A stretch of DNA of 64,000 nt. It comes from Lactococcus sp. S-13 (GTDB lineage Bacteria > Bacillota > Bacilli > Lactobacillales > Streptococcaceae). Each line of letters starts with the position of its first letter. The first letter of the stretch is position 1. Positions 35,541 through 44,727 of the stretch are shown piece after piece. Where the stretch lies: positions 62,001 to 126,000 of the forward strand of contig NZ_SDAK01000001.1 in the NCBI RefSeq assembly GCF_004210295.1, in the 5' to 3' direction. The notes under the pieces were generated by a model. It saw nothing but the letters and a program-made list of their open reading frames with translations, ran no database searches and was not told the DNA's origin. A program made the translations under genes and the position numbers.

Positions 35541-36461
35541 TTAGAATTTTTTAAGATAAATTTTATCAATATAATGTTTTTCTGATTTATGAAGAATAAC
35601 TTCGGCACGGTTGCGGGTCGGCTCAATGTATTCGCGTAAATTGACACGATTGACGCGCGCCCAAGTTTCACGGGCCAAATTAACGACTTTGTCCGCAGGC
35701 ATTTTTGTAAATTGATGATAAAAATTTGTTTCGTCAGATTTTGCCAACTTTAAGAGACTGTCAAATCGTTCTAAATACCATTTCTCAATCAATTTTTCGT
35801 CAGCATCAACGTAGATTGAAAAATCGTAAAAATCGCTGATGTAAAGCATTTGATTTTGCGGATTTTGCAACACATTGATCCCTTCGACGATGAGGATGTC
35901 TGGGCTGTCGATGAGTTGATTTTGATCAGGCAAAATATCATAAGTTTCGTGCGAATAAATCGGAACTTGACATTTTTCGCCCTCCTTGACATGGTAGAGA
36001 AAATCGGTCAAGCGCTCCATATCGTAGCTTTCAGGAAAACCTTTGCGATCAAGAATACCGCGGTCTTTCAGTTCTTTTGTTGTAAAAAGAAAGCCATCCG
36101 TCGTGACCAAATCAACCGTCAACTTTGGAAAAGCACGTGAAAGAAGCACCTGAACGAGCCGTGCCGTCGTTGATTTCCCAACAGCCACAGAACCCGAAAT
36201 TCCAATAATTAAAGGCGGTGTTTTCACGATTTTTTGCAAGAAAAGTCCCTTAGAAAAGCTCATATCTTCCAAGTTCTTCTTGTAGAGGCGCAGCAGGTGA
36301 ACCAGCGGCAAATAGACATCTTGAACATCCTGTAAGCTAATTTCGTCGTTGAGCGAGCGGATGGATTCAAGCTCATCATGCGTCAAAGGCGCAATTGATG
36401 TTTTATAAAGGTTTTGCCAAGTTTCACGGCTAATTTCGTCAAAATTGATGAATTCATTCAT
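35541..36461 (-). CDS. coaA: Pantothenate kinase, type I
   Basis: First step of coenzyme A synthesis: pantothenate + ATP to 4'-phosphopantothenate. 306 residues with P-loop GISGSVAVGKSTTAR (about 93-107), LVTTDGFLFT, ESYDMERLTDFL and ILIVEGINVLQ, all typical of bacterial CoaA. No ribosome site precedes the ATG; instead TGGTAAAAT ends seven bases upstream, so the mRNA is probably leaderless. Divergent from a methyltransferase gene that has the same arrangement. Confidence 0.95.
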   Translation of the reverse strand: MNEFINFDEISRETWQNLYKTSIAPLTHDELESIRSLNDEISLQDVQDVYLPLVHLLRLYKKNLEDMSFSKGLFLQKIVKTPPLIIGISGSVAVGKSTTARLVQVLLSRAFPKLTVDLVTTDGFLFTTKELKDRGILDRKGFPESYDMERLTDFLYHVKEGEKCQVPIYSHETYDILPDQNQLIDSPDILIVEGINVLQNPQNQMLYISDFYDFSIYVDADEKLIEKWYLERFDSLLKLAKSDETNFYHQFTKMPADKVVNLARETWARVNRVNLREYIEPTRNRAEVILHKSEKHYIDKIYLKKF

Positions 36462-36468
36462 GAGAAAT

Positions 36469-36477
36469 ATTTTACCA
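36469..36477 (-). promoter_or_regulatory. Extended -10 box directly before coaA
   Basis: On the minus strand TGGTAAAAT, seven bases (ATTTCTC), then ATG. Transcription should start at or next to the start codon. Confidence 0.6.
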
Positions 36478-36622
36478 CATTTTTGCTCGAAGCAGGCAAA
36501 AGAAGTCGTCTTTTTGTAAGCGGCTTAATCTATTGATAGCAGACCTAGCGAGAAATACGTAAGTGTTTACATTCGAAAAAAGACATTCAGAAAAATTTTT
36601 CGGGGCGAAAAGAAGGGTTTTG

Positions 36623-36631
36623 TGTTAAAAT
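36623..36631 (+). promoter_or_regulatory. Extended -10 box directly before the methyltransferase gene
   Basis: TGTTAAAAT, seven bases (AAACCTA), then ATG. No ribosome site in between. Confidence 0.6.
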
Positions 36632-36638
36632 AAACCTA

Positions 36639-37238
36639 ATGGTAAAAACAAATATGTATTATGAAGACAATCGTGATTTAGCACACGATTTGCAAAAATT
36701 GACTGTCGAACTCTTGGACTTGCCGATGCATTTCCTGACCGACCGCGGTGTTTTTTCTAAAAATGCAATTGACTACGGGTCGCGTGTCTTATTAGAAAAT
36801 TATGAGCCAGAAATGGCAAAAACTTTACTTGATGTCGGCTGCGGCTACGGAACCTTGGGACTGACTCTGGCCAAAAAATTTGATTTAGCAGTGACCATGG
36901 TTGATGTCAACGGTCGGGCCTTAGAATTGTGCCAGCAAAATGCTCAAAATAATGCGGTAAGCCCTGTTGAAATCAAACGTTCTGACCGCTATGAAAACAT
37001 CAGCGAAAGCTACGATGCCATCATTTCCAACCCGCCTATTCGAGCAGGAAAAGAAGTTGTGCATGGCATTTTGACAGGCGCTTTTGACCACCTGAATACA
37101 GGAGGGCATTTGACCATTGTTATTCAGAAAAAACAAGGTGCTCCCTCGGCCCAAAAGAAAATGGAAGAAGTTTTTGGAAATTGTGAAATCATTGCCAAAG
37201 ATAAGGGCTACTTCATTTTACGGAGCTACAAAAAGTGA
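36639..37238 (+). CDS. RsmC-like class I methyltransferase
   Basis: 199 residues, similar in layout to the small RsmC-type proteins (YbxB) often found near translation genes. Motif I LLDVGCGYGTLGLTLAK near residue 67, acidic loop VDVNGRALELC, and the N6/N2-methylase motif NPPIRAGK near residue 130. Likely modifies guanine in 16S rRNA, but the target is inferred. First of a group with a GNAT gene, pdp, a small membrane gene, deoC and cdd. ATG at 36639 or 36654; the first fits the promoter spacing. Confidence 0.8.
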   Translation: MVKTNMYYEDNRDLAHDLQKLTVELLDLPMHFLTDRGVFSKNAIDYGSRVLLENYEPEMAKTLLDVGCGYGTLGLTLAKKFDLAVTMVDVNGRALELCQQNAQNNAVSPVEIKRSDRYENISESYDAIISNPPIRAGKEVVHGILTGAFDHLNTGGHLTIVIQKKQGAPSAQKKMEEVFGNCEIIAKDKGYFILRSYKK

Positions 37239-37245
37239 GGAAAAA

Positions 37246-37689
37246 ATGAGGAGAATAAAATCAGTTTCAGCTACAAGTTCCATTGAAGAACTTGAACTCG
37301 AAGAATTAGTAAAGGCTTGGCCGGTCGTCAAGCAACTCCGTAGTCAGTTAACTTTGGAAAAATTTTGTGAAACCGCTACAAAAATGCCAGCTTATCGAGC
37401 ATTTGTTTTCCAAGAAAATGGCACAATTCTTGCTTATGCTGGCTTTAGTGAACAACTCAATCTTTATGAAGGACATCATCTTTTTGTTTATGAACTCGTT
37501 GTTGATGCTACGAAACGCCATCGAGGGCTTGGAAAAATACTCTTAGACGAGGTGGCCAACGAAGGAAAAAAACAAGGCTGTGAACAGCTTGTCTTGACAT
37601 CTGGTTTAGAAAAAGCAGCAGCACATCAATTTTATGAGAAAAAAATGAAATTAACAAAAACAAGTTTTGTTTTTAGAAAGGCTTTATAA
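37246..37689 (+). CDS. GNAT-family acetyltransferase
   Basis: 147 residues. The acetyl-CoA loop RHRGLGKILLDEV (Q/RxxGxG/A) lies about residue 88 and the closing helix EKAAAHQFYEKKMKL near residue 130. ATG at 37246 has GTGAGG at six bases; the upstream frame overlaps the methyltransferase and is not used. Ends one base before pdp. Substrate unknown. Confidence 0.8.
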   Translation: MRRIKSVSATSSIEELELEELVKAWPVVKQLRSQLTLEKFCETATKMPAYRAFVFQENGTILAYAGFSEQLNLYEGHHLFVYELVVDATKRHRGLGKILLDEVANEGKKQGCEQLVLTSGLEKAAAHQFYEKKMKLTKTSFVFRKAL

Positions 37690-38982
37690 ATGAGCTATCG
37701 TATGGTTGACCTCATCCAAAAAAAACGAGAAGGCGGCGCTTTTAGCAAGCCTGAAATCAATTGGATTATTGAAAATTATGTCAGTGGTGCAGTACCTGAT
37801 TATCAAATGTCAGCACTGGCTATGGCGATTTATTTTAAAGGAATGACGACAGAAGAAACAGCAGCGCTCACCATGGCGATGGTGCACTCAGGTAAAGAGT
37901 TTGATCTGAGCAGTATTGCTGGCGTTAAAGTGGATAAACATTCTACTGGCGGCGTGGGGGATAAAGTGACCTTGATTTTAGCCCCACTCGTTGCTTCATT
38001 TGGCGTTCCAGTGGCTAAAATGTCTGGGCGGGGTCTCGGGCATACCGGCGGGACTCTGGATAAATTAGAATCCATCCCCGGCTTTAATATTGAAAAAACA
38101 GAAGCAGGTTTCATTGAGCAAGTGAAGGAAACAGGAATCGCGGTTATTGGCCAATCTGATGAACTCGTCAAGGCGGATAAACTCCTCTATGCCCTGCGTG
38201 ATGTGACGGCGACTGTTGATATCATCCCGCTGATTGCAAGTTCAGTCATGTCCAAAAAAATTGCTGCGGGCTCAGACGCCATCTTGCTTGATGTGACCGT
38301 CGGTGATGGAGCTTTCATGAAATCAGTAGAAGATGCGCGCGTCCTTGCTCGCACAATGGTTGATTTGGGACGCTCTGTTGGTCGCGAAACCGTTGCAGTC
38401 ATCACCAATATGAGTCAACCACTTGGTTTTGCGATTGGTAATCGAAATGAAATCACAGAAGCTGTTCAGACCTTGAAAGGACAAGCACCACAGGCTTTTC
38501 AAGAATTTATTGCTGAATTAGCTCAAATTATGCTACAATTGGCAGGGGTTGAAAAGACAATCCCTGAGATTCTTGAACATCTACATAATGGGGCAGCCTA
38601 TGCAAAATTTGTCGCAATGGTCAAAGCTCAAGGCGGAGACCCAAGCGCTTTTGAAAATTTGACAGCTCCTTTGAAAGTTAAAAATACATTAGAAATTCGA
38701 GCTGACAAAGCAGGTTTCATTTCTTGTGAAAAAGCATTAGGTATTGGGATTGTTGCCATGAAACTTGGCGCTGGACGCGCAACAAAAGCAGATAAAATTG
38801 ACTTTGAAGCGGGTGTAACCTTAGCTAAAAAGGTTGGCGATGCTGTTGCTGTCGGTGATTTAATCGCTACGCTTTATTCCAATCAAGCCATTACTGAAGA
38901 GCTGGTTCGTGAATTTACGGATAATTTGGTCATTAGTGACGAGCAAGTTCATCAAAAAGAAATCTTAGAAATCGTTAGATAA
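37690..38982 (+). CDS. pdp: Pyrimidine-nucleoside phosphorylase
   Basis: Splits uridine/thymidine/deoxyuridine with phosphate; 430 residues. The signature VDKHSTGGVGDKVTLILAP and SGRGLGHTGGTLDKLESIPGF is complete, with LYALRDVTATVDIIPLIASSVMSKK. The ATG directly follows the GNAT stop codon. Heads a nucleoside-salvage group with deoC and cdd; bmpA lies downstream. Confidence 0.95.
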   Translation: MSYRMVDLIQKKREGGAFSKPEINWIIENYVSGAVPDYQMSALAMAIYFKGMTTEETAALTMAMVHSGKEFDLSSIAGVKVDKHSTGGVGDKVTLILAPLVASFGVPVAKMSGRGLGHTGGTLDKLESIPGFNIEKTEAGFIEQVKETGIAVIGQSDELVKADKLLYALRDVTATVDIIPLIASSVMSKKIAAGSDAILLDVTVGDGAFMKSVEDARVLARTMVDLGRSVGRETVAVITNMSQPLGFAIGNRNEITEAVQTLKGQAPQAFQEFIAELAQIMLQLAGVEKTIPEILEHLHNGAAYAKFVAMVKAQGGDPSAFENLTAPLKVKNTLEIRADKAGFISCEKALGIGIVAMKLGAGRATKADKIDFEAGVTLAKKVGDAVAVGDLIATLYSNQAITEELVREFTDNLVISDEQVHQKEILEIVR

Positions 38983-38984
38983 AA

Positions 38985-39173
38985 ATGAAAGAAGACTTAA
39001 AACTTCCAACGCCAATCATTGCCTTACAAGTGATTTTGGCTGCTTTATCTGGGGCAATTAGCAAATTATATTTGCAAAACCAAGCTTGGTTTATTCAACT
39101 CCTTGCGTTCATTGTCATCTTCTCCATTGTTTATGCACTTGTCGGGATGATTTATTTAAAAATAAAAAAATAG
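38985..39173 (+). CDS. Small membrane protein in the nucleoside operon
   Basis: 62 residues with two helices ([21 protein letters not shown] and [23 protein letters not shown]) and a Lys-rich end. It starts two bases after pdp and ends 13 before deoC, so it is surely co-transcribed. Not recognised. Confidence 0.6.
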   Translation: MKEDLKLPTPIIALQVILAALSGAISKLYLQNQAWFIQLLAFIVIFSIVYALVGMIYLKIKK

Positions 39174-39186
39174 AAAGAATTTTAAA

Positions 39187-39849
39187 ATGCAAATTAACAA
39201 ATACATCGATCACACTATCCTTAAAGCTGACGCACCAAAGTCAAAAGTACAACAAATCATTGATGAAGCTAAAAAATATGACTTCATGAGTGTTTGTATC
39301 AACCCAACTTGGGTGAGCTATGCGGCTGAAGAATTGAAAGACACAGACGTTAAAGTCTGCACAGTCATTGGTTTCCCTCTTGGTGCAAATACTTCAGAAG
39401 TCAAAGCGTTTGAAGCGAAAAATGCGCTTGAAAATGGAGCAGATGAGATTGACATGGTTATCAACATTGGTGCTGCTAAAGCTGGAGATTGGGATCTTGT
39501 TGAAGCTGACATTGCCGCTGTTAACGCAGTCAAGGCTGATAAATTGCTCAAAGTCATCATCGAAACAAGTCTTTTGACTGATGAAGAAAAAGTCAAAGCC
39601 TGTGAAGCTTGTGTCCGTGTTGGTGTTGATTTTGTTAAAACATCAACTGGTTTTTCAACAGGTGGTGCAACAGTGGCTGATGTCAAATTGATGCGTCAAA
39701 CAGTAGGGCCTGATATGGGAGTTAAAGCTTCTGGTGGCGTTCATAATTTGGCAGAAGCACAAGCGATGATTGATGCTGGCGCAACACGTTTAGGGGTGTC
39801 TGCTGGTGTGGCTATCATGGAAGGACTTACTTCGGATGCCAGCTACTAA
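39187..39849 (+). CDS. deoC: Deoxyribose-phosphate aldolase
   Basis: Cleaves deoxyribose 5-phosphate to acetaldehyde and glyceraldehyde 3-phosphate; 220 residues. Schiff-base lysine in [13 protein letters not shown] (about residue 151) and second catalytic lysine in [11 protein letters not shown]-terminus [14 protein letters not shown] is typical. Overlaps cdd by 14 bases. Confidence 0.96.
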   Translation: MQINKYIDHTILKADAPKSKVQQIIDEAKKYDFMSVCINPTWVSYAAEELKDTDVKVCTVIGFPLGANTSEVKAFEAKNALENGADEIDMVINIGAAKAGDWDLVEADIAAVNAVKADKLLKVIIETSLLTDEEKVKACEACVRVGVDFVKTSTGFSTGGATVADVKLMRQTVGPDMGVKASGGVHNLAEAQAMIDAGATRLGVSAGVAIMEGLTSDASY

Positions 39850-40228
39850 AGAAATGATTGCAGCAGCACGTCAAGCAGCAAGTCGAGCTTATGTGCCTTA
39901 TTCTCATTTCCCAGTGGGGGCTGCTTTTCATACGACTTCAGGTCAGATTATCCAAGGTTGTAATATTGAAAATGCGAGTTTTGGTCTGACGAACTGTGCG
40001 GAACGCACGGCGATTTTTAAGGCAGTGTCAGAGGGAATAAGGGATTTTGATGCGCTTTATATCTTTGGCGAAACGAAGGCTCCGATTAGCCCTTGTGGAG
40101 CTTGCCGACAAGTACTTGCGGAGTTTTGTCCTGCTGAAATGCCTGTTTTCTTGATTTCAAAAGATGATGAGGTCATGGAAACTTCTGTAGGCGAGCTTTT
40201 GCCGTATTCATTTACGGAATTGAATTAG
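39836..40228 (+). CDS. cdd: Cytidine deaminase
   Basis: Deaminates cytidine and deoxycytidine; 130 residues. Zinc site NCAERTAIF (Cys, catalytic Glu) and PCGACRQVL (two Cys); [14 protein letters not shown] binds the ribose. ATG at 39836 chosen over an upstream GTG because MPATKEMI gives the normal length and AAGGA lies ten bases before. Confidence 0.95.
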   Translation: MPATKEMIAAARQAASRAYVPYSHFPVGAAFHTTSGQIIQGCNIENASFGLTNCAERTAIFKAVSEGIRDFDALYIFGETKAPISPCGACRQVLAEFCPAEMPVFLISKDDEVMETSVGELLPYSFTELN

Positions 40229-40543
40229 GTTAAAAATTTTATGTGCTGACTTCGGTCAGTATATAAAATAGTGAAAAAGTAAGCGCTACAGTAATTGAGC
40301 TTATTTATTTTTTTACAGATGGAAGCCTTCTAAAAATTGGAACTAGAGTTACTGAAAAGAAGAGGAAACGACCTGTATTCCGATTGAAAAAATTAAGAAT
40401 TTTATAAAATGGAGCTATTTCCGAACGTTTGGAAAATAAATACCTTCCTTTAGGTACAACGCTTGCAAAAAGAAACAATATATCTTAAAATGGTCTTAAG
40501 CTAAAAAGTTTAGCCACAAAAATATTCGGAGGAAACCCTTTCC
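40229..40543. other. Intergenic region before bmpA
   Basis: No gene seen. A tight hairpin CTGAC-TTCG-GTCAG (40245-40258) closes the nucleoside operon but lacks a T tract. TACCT/AGGTA (40441-40456) forms another small hairpin. The bmpA promoter is TTGCAA (40463), 17 bases, TAAAAT (40486). Confidence 0.6.
40463..40491 (+). promoter_or_regulatory. Promoter of bmpA
   Basis: TTGCAA, 17 bases, TAAAAT, 52 bases upstream of the start codon. Confidence 0.75.
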
Positions 40544-41602
40544 ATGAAAAAACGTGTATTCGCAGTTGGTGCTATCGCACTTGCATCAGTCGCAGTCCTT
40601 GCAGGATGTCGCTCACATGACGCAGCTGGAGGATCAACTGGTAAAGCTAAAACAGATCTCAAAGCAGCAATCATCACTGATACTGGTGGGATTAACGACC
40701 GCTCATTCAACCAATCGGCTTGGGAAGGTCTTCAAAAATGGGGTAAAGAAAATAACCTCAAGAAAGGTGCTGGTTTCACTTATTTCCAATCAAACTCAGC
40801 ATCAGACTACACAACAAATTTCAACTCTGCTGAGCAACAAGGCTACAAACTTTTGTTTGGTATTGGTTTCTCACTTCAAGATGCAACAGCTTCAGCAGCT
40901 AAAAATAATCCAAAATCTAACTTTGTGATTATTGACTCTATCATCGAAAATCAAAAGAACGTTGCTTCAGCAACATTTGCTGATAACGAAGGTGCTTATC
41001 TTGCTGGGGTTGCTGCGGCTAAAGCAACTAAAACCAACAAAATTGGTTTCATCGGCGGAATGCAATCAGACGTTATCACACGTTTTGAAAAAGGTTACGA
41101 AGCTGGAGCTAAATCTGTAAATCCAAACATCAAAGTTGATGTGCAATATGCAGGATCATTTACAGATGCTGCGAAAGGTAAAACAATTGCTTCTGCAATG
41201 TACGGTGCTGGTGATGATGTCGTTTACCAATGTGCTGGTGGTGTAGGTGTAGGTGCATTCTCTGAAGCAAAAGCCTTGAACTCAACTAAAAATGAAGCTG
41301 ACAAAGTTTGGCTCATTGGTGTTGACCAAGACCAAAAATACCTTGGTGGTTACACTTCTAAAGATGGTAAAAAATCTAACTTCGTGCTTGTTTCAACAAT
41401 CAAAGAAGTTGGTAAAGTCGTTCAAGATATCGCTGATAAGACTAAAGATGGTAAATTCCCTGGCGGAACTACTGTTACTTACAACCTCAAAAACGGTGGG
41501 GTTGACCTTGGTCTTGACAACGTTACTCCAGAAATCAAAACAGCTGTCGCTACTGCAAAAGCTGACATCATCTCTGGAAAAATCACTGTTCCTTCAAAAT
41601 AA
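40544..41602 (+). CDS. bmpA: Nucleoside-binding lipoprotein BmpA
   Basis: Cell-surface lipoprotein of a nucleoside ABC importer, 352 residues. Signal peptide KKRVFAVGAIALASVAVLAGC with lipobox LAGC (Cys22). Mature part follows the Bmp/PnrA fold: AIITDTGGINDRSFNQSAWEGLQ, IGFIGGMQSDVITRFEKGYEAG, YQCAGGVGVGAFSEA and LIGVDQDQKYL. Start after GGAGGAAAC. Permease and ATPase genes are not beside it, as known for lactococci where nup genes lie elsewhere. Close codon bias toward preferred codons suggests high expression. Confidence 0.9.
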   Translation: MKKRVFAVGAIALASVAVLAGCRSHDAAGGSTGKAKTDLKAAIITDTGGINDRSFNQSAWEGLQKWGKENNLKKGAGFTYFQSNSASDYTTNFNSAEQQGYKLLFGIGFSLQDATASAAKNNPKSNFVIIDSIIENQKNVASATFADNEGAYLAGVAAAKATKTNKIGFIGGMQSDVITRFEKGYEAGAKSVNPNIKVDVQYAGSFTDAAKGKTIASAMYGAGDDVVYQCAGGVGVGAFSEAKALNSTKNEADKVWLIGVDQDQKYLGGYTSKDGKKSNFVLVSTIKEVGKVVQDIADKTKDGKFPGGTTVTYNLKNGGVDLGLDNVTPEIKTAVATAKADIISGKITVPSK

Positions 41603-41611
41603 TTGTCTTTT

Positions 41612-41637
41612 AACTAGCAGAAATGCTAGTTTTTTTG
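41612..41637 (+). terminator. Terminator of bmpA
   Basis: AACTAGC, AGAAAT loop, GCTAGTT, then TTTTTT. Confidence 0.9.
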
Positions 41638-41657
41638 TAATTTTAAGATGAAATATT

Positions 41658-41702
41658 TTCTCCCCTATTTTCTGCTGAAAATAGGGGAGAATGTGCTATA
41701 AT
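41658..41702 (+). promoter_or_regulatory. Perfect 15-bp inverted repeat and -10 box before the GntR gene
   Basis: TTCTCCCCTATTTTC (41658-41672), TGCT, GAAAATAGGGGAGAA (41677-41691): 15 perfect pairs. It covers the expected -35 position of TGCTATAAT (TATAAT at 41697). No T tract follows, so an operator is more likely than a terminator. Confidence 0.65.
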
Positions 41703-41743
41703 TAATGAAATGGTATAGATTGTGAGAAAAGTGCGGAGAAGTT

Positions 41744-42451
41744 ATGGTCAGAAAATCAGTTCCAAATTATATTATTATTCATGATGCACTCAAAGATGAG
41801 GTTGAAAAAGAGGTCTGGAAGATTGGGCAACGCTTGCCGAGCGAGCGAGATTTGGCGGAGCGTTTTAATGTGAGCCGGATGACAGCTAGACAGGCAGTTA
41901 CTGCTTTGGTTGATGAAGGTATTTTAGATCGTCGTGTGGGGTCGGGGACTTATGTCGCTAGCCGCCGTGTACGAGAAAAAATGCGCGGAACGACGTCTTT
42001 CACTGAAATTATCACTTCACAAGGTAAAGTGCCGTCCACAGAGGTTTTGAGTTATATCAAGACAGCACCTAACGAGGTGGAGTGCGAACGCTTGAACATC
42101 AGTAAGAAAGATTCAATCATTCGGATGGAGCGGATTCGTTATGCGGACAAGTTGCCGATTTGTTTTGAGGTCGCGAGTATTCCTTATGATTTGGTCAAAA
42201 ATTTTAATAAAAAGGAAATTACGAGCAATTTCTTTAAAACCTTGGAAAACCATGGGTATGAAATTGCCCGAAGTGAGCAAATCGTATCGGCGAAACGCGT
42301 CAGTACTGAAGTAGCGGATTATTTGGCAATACGGGTCGGCTCAGCTATTTTGGGTCTGACACAGGTGTCTTATTTGGCAGACGGACGAGCTTTTGAATAC
42401 GTGCTTTCACAATATGTCGGTGAGCGGTTCGAATTCTACTTGGAACGTTGA
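41744..42451 (+). CDS. GntR-family regulator, HutC/UTRA subfamily
   Basis: 235 residues: winged helix at about 10-75 (LPSERDLAERFNVSRMTARQAVTALVDEGILDRRVGSGTYVA) and a UTRA effector domain from about 90 (TTSFTEIITSQGKVPSTEVL, IIRMERIRYADKLPICFE, LGLTQVSYLADGRAFEYVLSQY). Such domains often sense sugar phosphates or related ligands. Single gene; the large palindrome upstream is the likely autoregulatory site. Target genes unknown; bmpA upstream is a candidate only by position. Confidence 0.85.
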   Translation: MVRKSVPNYIIIHDALKDEVEKEVWKIGQRLPSERDLAERFNVSRMTARQAVTALVDEGILDRRVGSGTYVASRRVREKMRGTTSFTEIITSQGKVPSTEVLSYIKTAPNEVECERLNISKKDSIIRMERIRYADKLPICFEVASIPYDLVKNFNKKEITSNFFKTLENHGYEIARSEQIVSAKRVSTEVADYLAIRVGSAILGLTQVSYLADGRAFEYVLSQYVGERFEFYLER

Positions 42452-42458
42452 TTTCCGC

Positions 42459-42516
42459 CAGAGAAAATGCTGACGTAAGTGAAATTTGGTGTTTAAAAAT
42501 AGAAAAAATGCTGACG
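42459..42516. repeat. Dispersed repeat, two copies at 41-bp spacing
   Basis: AGAGAAAATGCTGACG (CTGACG at 42470) and AGAAAAAATGCTGACG (CTGACG at 42511), separated by an unrelated 25-base stretch, right after the GntR gene. Confidence 0.88.
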
Positions 42517-42520
42517 AAAA

Positions 42521-42548
42521 TGAAAAAGGGCTCAATTGAGTCCTTTTT
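42521..42548. terminator. Bidirectional terminator between convergent genes
   Basis: AAAAAGGGCTCAA paired with TTGAGTCCTTTTT; contains the stop codon of the DUF4395 gene. Confidence 0.75.
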
Positions 42549-42975
42549 TTGTTTTGTGGCGATATTGAAATTGTTTGAGTTGAAAGTGTAGCCAACAGCC
42601 CACGCAGAAGCCACTGAGAGCGACAGCAGCTGCGAGAAAAACGAAAGCAGCAAAGACAATTGCCAAGATAAAATGTCCGCTCAGACCGGCCACTAAACTA
42701 GCAGTTAAGAGGCTACTGGCGATGATTTGGTTAAAACGCAGATCAGACCGATCTTCAAGAAGGTACTCAGACGGCTTTTTTCGAAGGAATTTTTTGGCAA
42801 GGAGAATGACAAAATTGCGTTCAAAGAAAATTCCGCCAATGCCCGCCAAAATGGGCAGAAGAAGAATCCAAAAGTTCTGGCTGAATACAGCAAGAAGGAT
42901 ACTTAGCAAAATAACGACCTGATTGGTGCGCACGAGAGGACGAGGAACACCAGAAGTTCTAATTTTTTTAGTCAT
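42532..42975 (-). CDS. DUF4395-like membrane protein
   Basis: 147 residues with about four helices; the end ALSGFCVGCWLHFQLKQF holds the GxCxGC pair of cysteines that marks the DUF4395 family. N-terminus is basic (TKKIRTSGVPRPLVRTNQ) and precedes the first helix. ATG at 42975 chosen for GGAG at six bases; a TTG four codons up is also open. Function unknown, possibly thiol-related given the cysteines. Confidence 0.7.
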   Translation of the reverse strand: MTKKIRTSGVPRPLVRTNQVVILLSILLAVFSQNFWILLLPILAGIGGIFFERNFVILLAKKFLRKKPSEYLLEDRSDLRFNQIIASSLLTASLVAGLSGHFILAIVFAAFVFLAAAVALSGFCVGCWLHFQLKQFQYRHKTKKGLN

Positions 42976-43089
42976 AATTTTCTCCAAATCAAATTTTGAT
43001 AAGTTGATTTTAACGCAACTTCGATGCTTTGGACTTAAAAATTTTTAATGACCAAGCTGAATTTTGACAAAGCACCACTGAAAGCGCAG

Positions 43090-43166
43090 AGAAATTACTG
43101 ACGTAATTAAAAAAAGCATTTTACAACAAAAAAACCGCTGACTTAGGTTTCGTCAGCGATTTCTCT
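43090..43166. repeat. Dispersed repeat, three copies (40-bp spacing, then inverted)
   Basis: AGAGAAATTACTGACG (CTGACG at 43098), CTGACT at 43138 and inverted CGTCAGCGATTTCTCT at 43151. The last two form a hairpin that can terminate the histidine kinase operon on the minus strand. Confidence 0.8.
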
Positions 43167-43176
43167 AAAATAATCA

Positions 43177-44727
43177 TTAAAAAGTAACAGTAAAAGTCGT
43201 TCCTTTACCCAAAATGGACACAACGTCAATGGTTCCTTGCAATTCTTGGACATTTTTCTCCACAATCGCAAGTCCCAAGCCAGTTCCTGTCTCGCTGCGA
43301 CTTTCGTCCACTCGATAAAAACGATCAAAAATCCGTTCTTTTTCGATTTCGCTCAAACCAGGGCCATTATCTGAGACGCTGAAAATAATTTGCGAACGGC
43401 AAGCCTGCAAGCTGACAAAAATCTGTCCCTTTTCAGGTGTATATTTGATTGCATTTTCGATAAGATTTTCAAAAATACTGTGCATCATGCGCTCATTTGT
43501 CCGCATACTGACTTTCTCAACCTGCTGAGTGAGGACAAGATTTTTCTCAGAAATTTGTGGCATTGAACTTGTGAGAATATTTTCAATCATCACGGAGAGA
43601 TCAAGATTTTTCTTCTCAATTTGCCGATTTTGCTTAGTCAAAAGAAGGGTATCTTGCACCAAATTCATCAAACGTTTGCTTTCTTTGTGAATGATTGTCG
43701 CAAAATTCTTCGTTTCTTCAGGAGAAACAGGCTGAGCCTCCAGCAACTCGGCAAATCCTCTGATTGACGTCAATGGGGTCTTCAATTCGTGAGAAATGTT
43801 GGCAATAAAGGCATTGTGGGCATCTAAAGTTCGACGATAGCTGGTCACATCCATCATCGTCACCAAAAATCGACTGTCTAAATCTGGCAACGGCGTGATG
43901 CGCACTTGGTAATAAGCGGCAATTTTTTCAAAATAAAACAATTTTTCCTGAATATCAGGATTCAGCATTTTGTCCACCAAAAAACTCAAGAAATCAGCAA
44001 AAGGACTGAAAACATCAAGGTTTGCGGTATCCGCAAATTCATTTTTGAAAGAAGCATTTGTCCGCCGAATCTTCCCTTTGGAATTATAAATGAAAATCGG
44101 AAATTGGAAAAATTCAATAAATTCATAGAGATTTTCTTTTTTCTCGGTGTGCGACAAGGCTTGCATCTGAATACTTTCGCCCAATTTGTTCAATTCCGTT
44201 GTGATTTTGTCGTCATCTTCATTGATTAGATAGCTTTGGGTCAAGGGACTGCGCTCAATATTTTTGATTTTAGCCACGGTATTCTCGCGGAAAAGATAGC
44301 TCCGCTGGGCCGCACGCACCACCTGCACCGCCACTCCCAAATAAAACAAAAGGGCAAAAGCGATAATGGAAAAATTCACAAAGAAAGAAGGCGTACGCTC
44401 TTCACTCACTCGCAAATAACCGCGAATCTGCCCCTCATCAAAAAGGGGACTGGTAATCGTGATGCGTTCAGACGTTAAACTGCGCGCATAAGCCGCACCC
44501 TGCCCAATTTTGCGTGTCTCCTCATTATTTGTACTAGCCGCCAGATGCTCAAAATTGGTAGGAAGTTCGCCATTCGGGTGTTTTTCCAAAAAAAGTTGCA
44601 CCTTATCTGCGGTTTCCAAAACGCGCTTCGTGTCGTTGCTCAGGATATTTTGGGTGACTAAAATCACCAAAACAAGCGTTGCAATGCAATAAAGAATCGT
44701 CAACAGGACGATATTTTTAAGTTTCAT
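43177..44727 (-). CDS. Sensor histidine kinase, PhoR/WalK-like
   Basis: Membrane kinase of 516 residues: first helix about 5-28, extracytoplasmic sensor of about 90 residues, second helix about 118-140, PAS-like domain about 195-290 (FQFPIFIYNSKGKIRRTNASF), then HisKA with NISHELKTPLTSIRGF (phospho-His), N box ENLIENAIKYTP, G1 DNGPGLSE and G2 GTGLGLAI. ATG at 44727 overlaps the regulator gene by 11 bases; a TTG at 44748 is possible. Forms a pair with the upstream response regulator; phosphate or envelope signals are usual for this layout, but the stimulus is unknown. Confidence 0.9.
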   Translation of the reverse strand: MKLKNIVLLTILYCIATLVLVILVTQNILSNDTKRVLETADKVQLFLEKHPNGELPTNFEHLAASTNNEETRKIGQGAAYARSLTSERITITSPLFDEGQIRGYLRVSEERTPSFFVNFSIIAFALLFYLGVAVQVVRAAQRSYLFRENTVAKIKNIERSPLTQSYLINEDDDKITTELNKLGESIQMQALSHTEKKENLYEFIEFFQFPIFIYNSKGKIRRTNASFKNEFADTANLDVFSPFADFLSFLVDKMLNPDIQEKLFYFEKIAAYYQVRITPLPDLDSRFLVTMMDVTSYRRTLDAHNAFIANISHELKTPLTSIRGFAELLEAQPVSPEETKNFATIIHKESKRLMNLVQDTLLLTKQNRQIEKKNLDLSVMIENILTSSMPQISEKNLVLTQQVEKVSMRTNERMMHSIFENLIENAIKYTPEKGQIFVSLQACRSQIIFSVSDNGPGLSEIEKERIFDRFYRVDESRSETGTGLGLAIVEKNVQELQGTIDVVSILGKGTTFTVTF

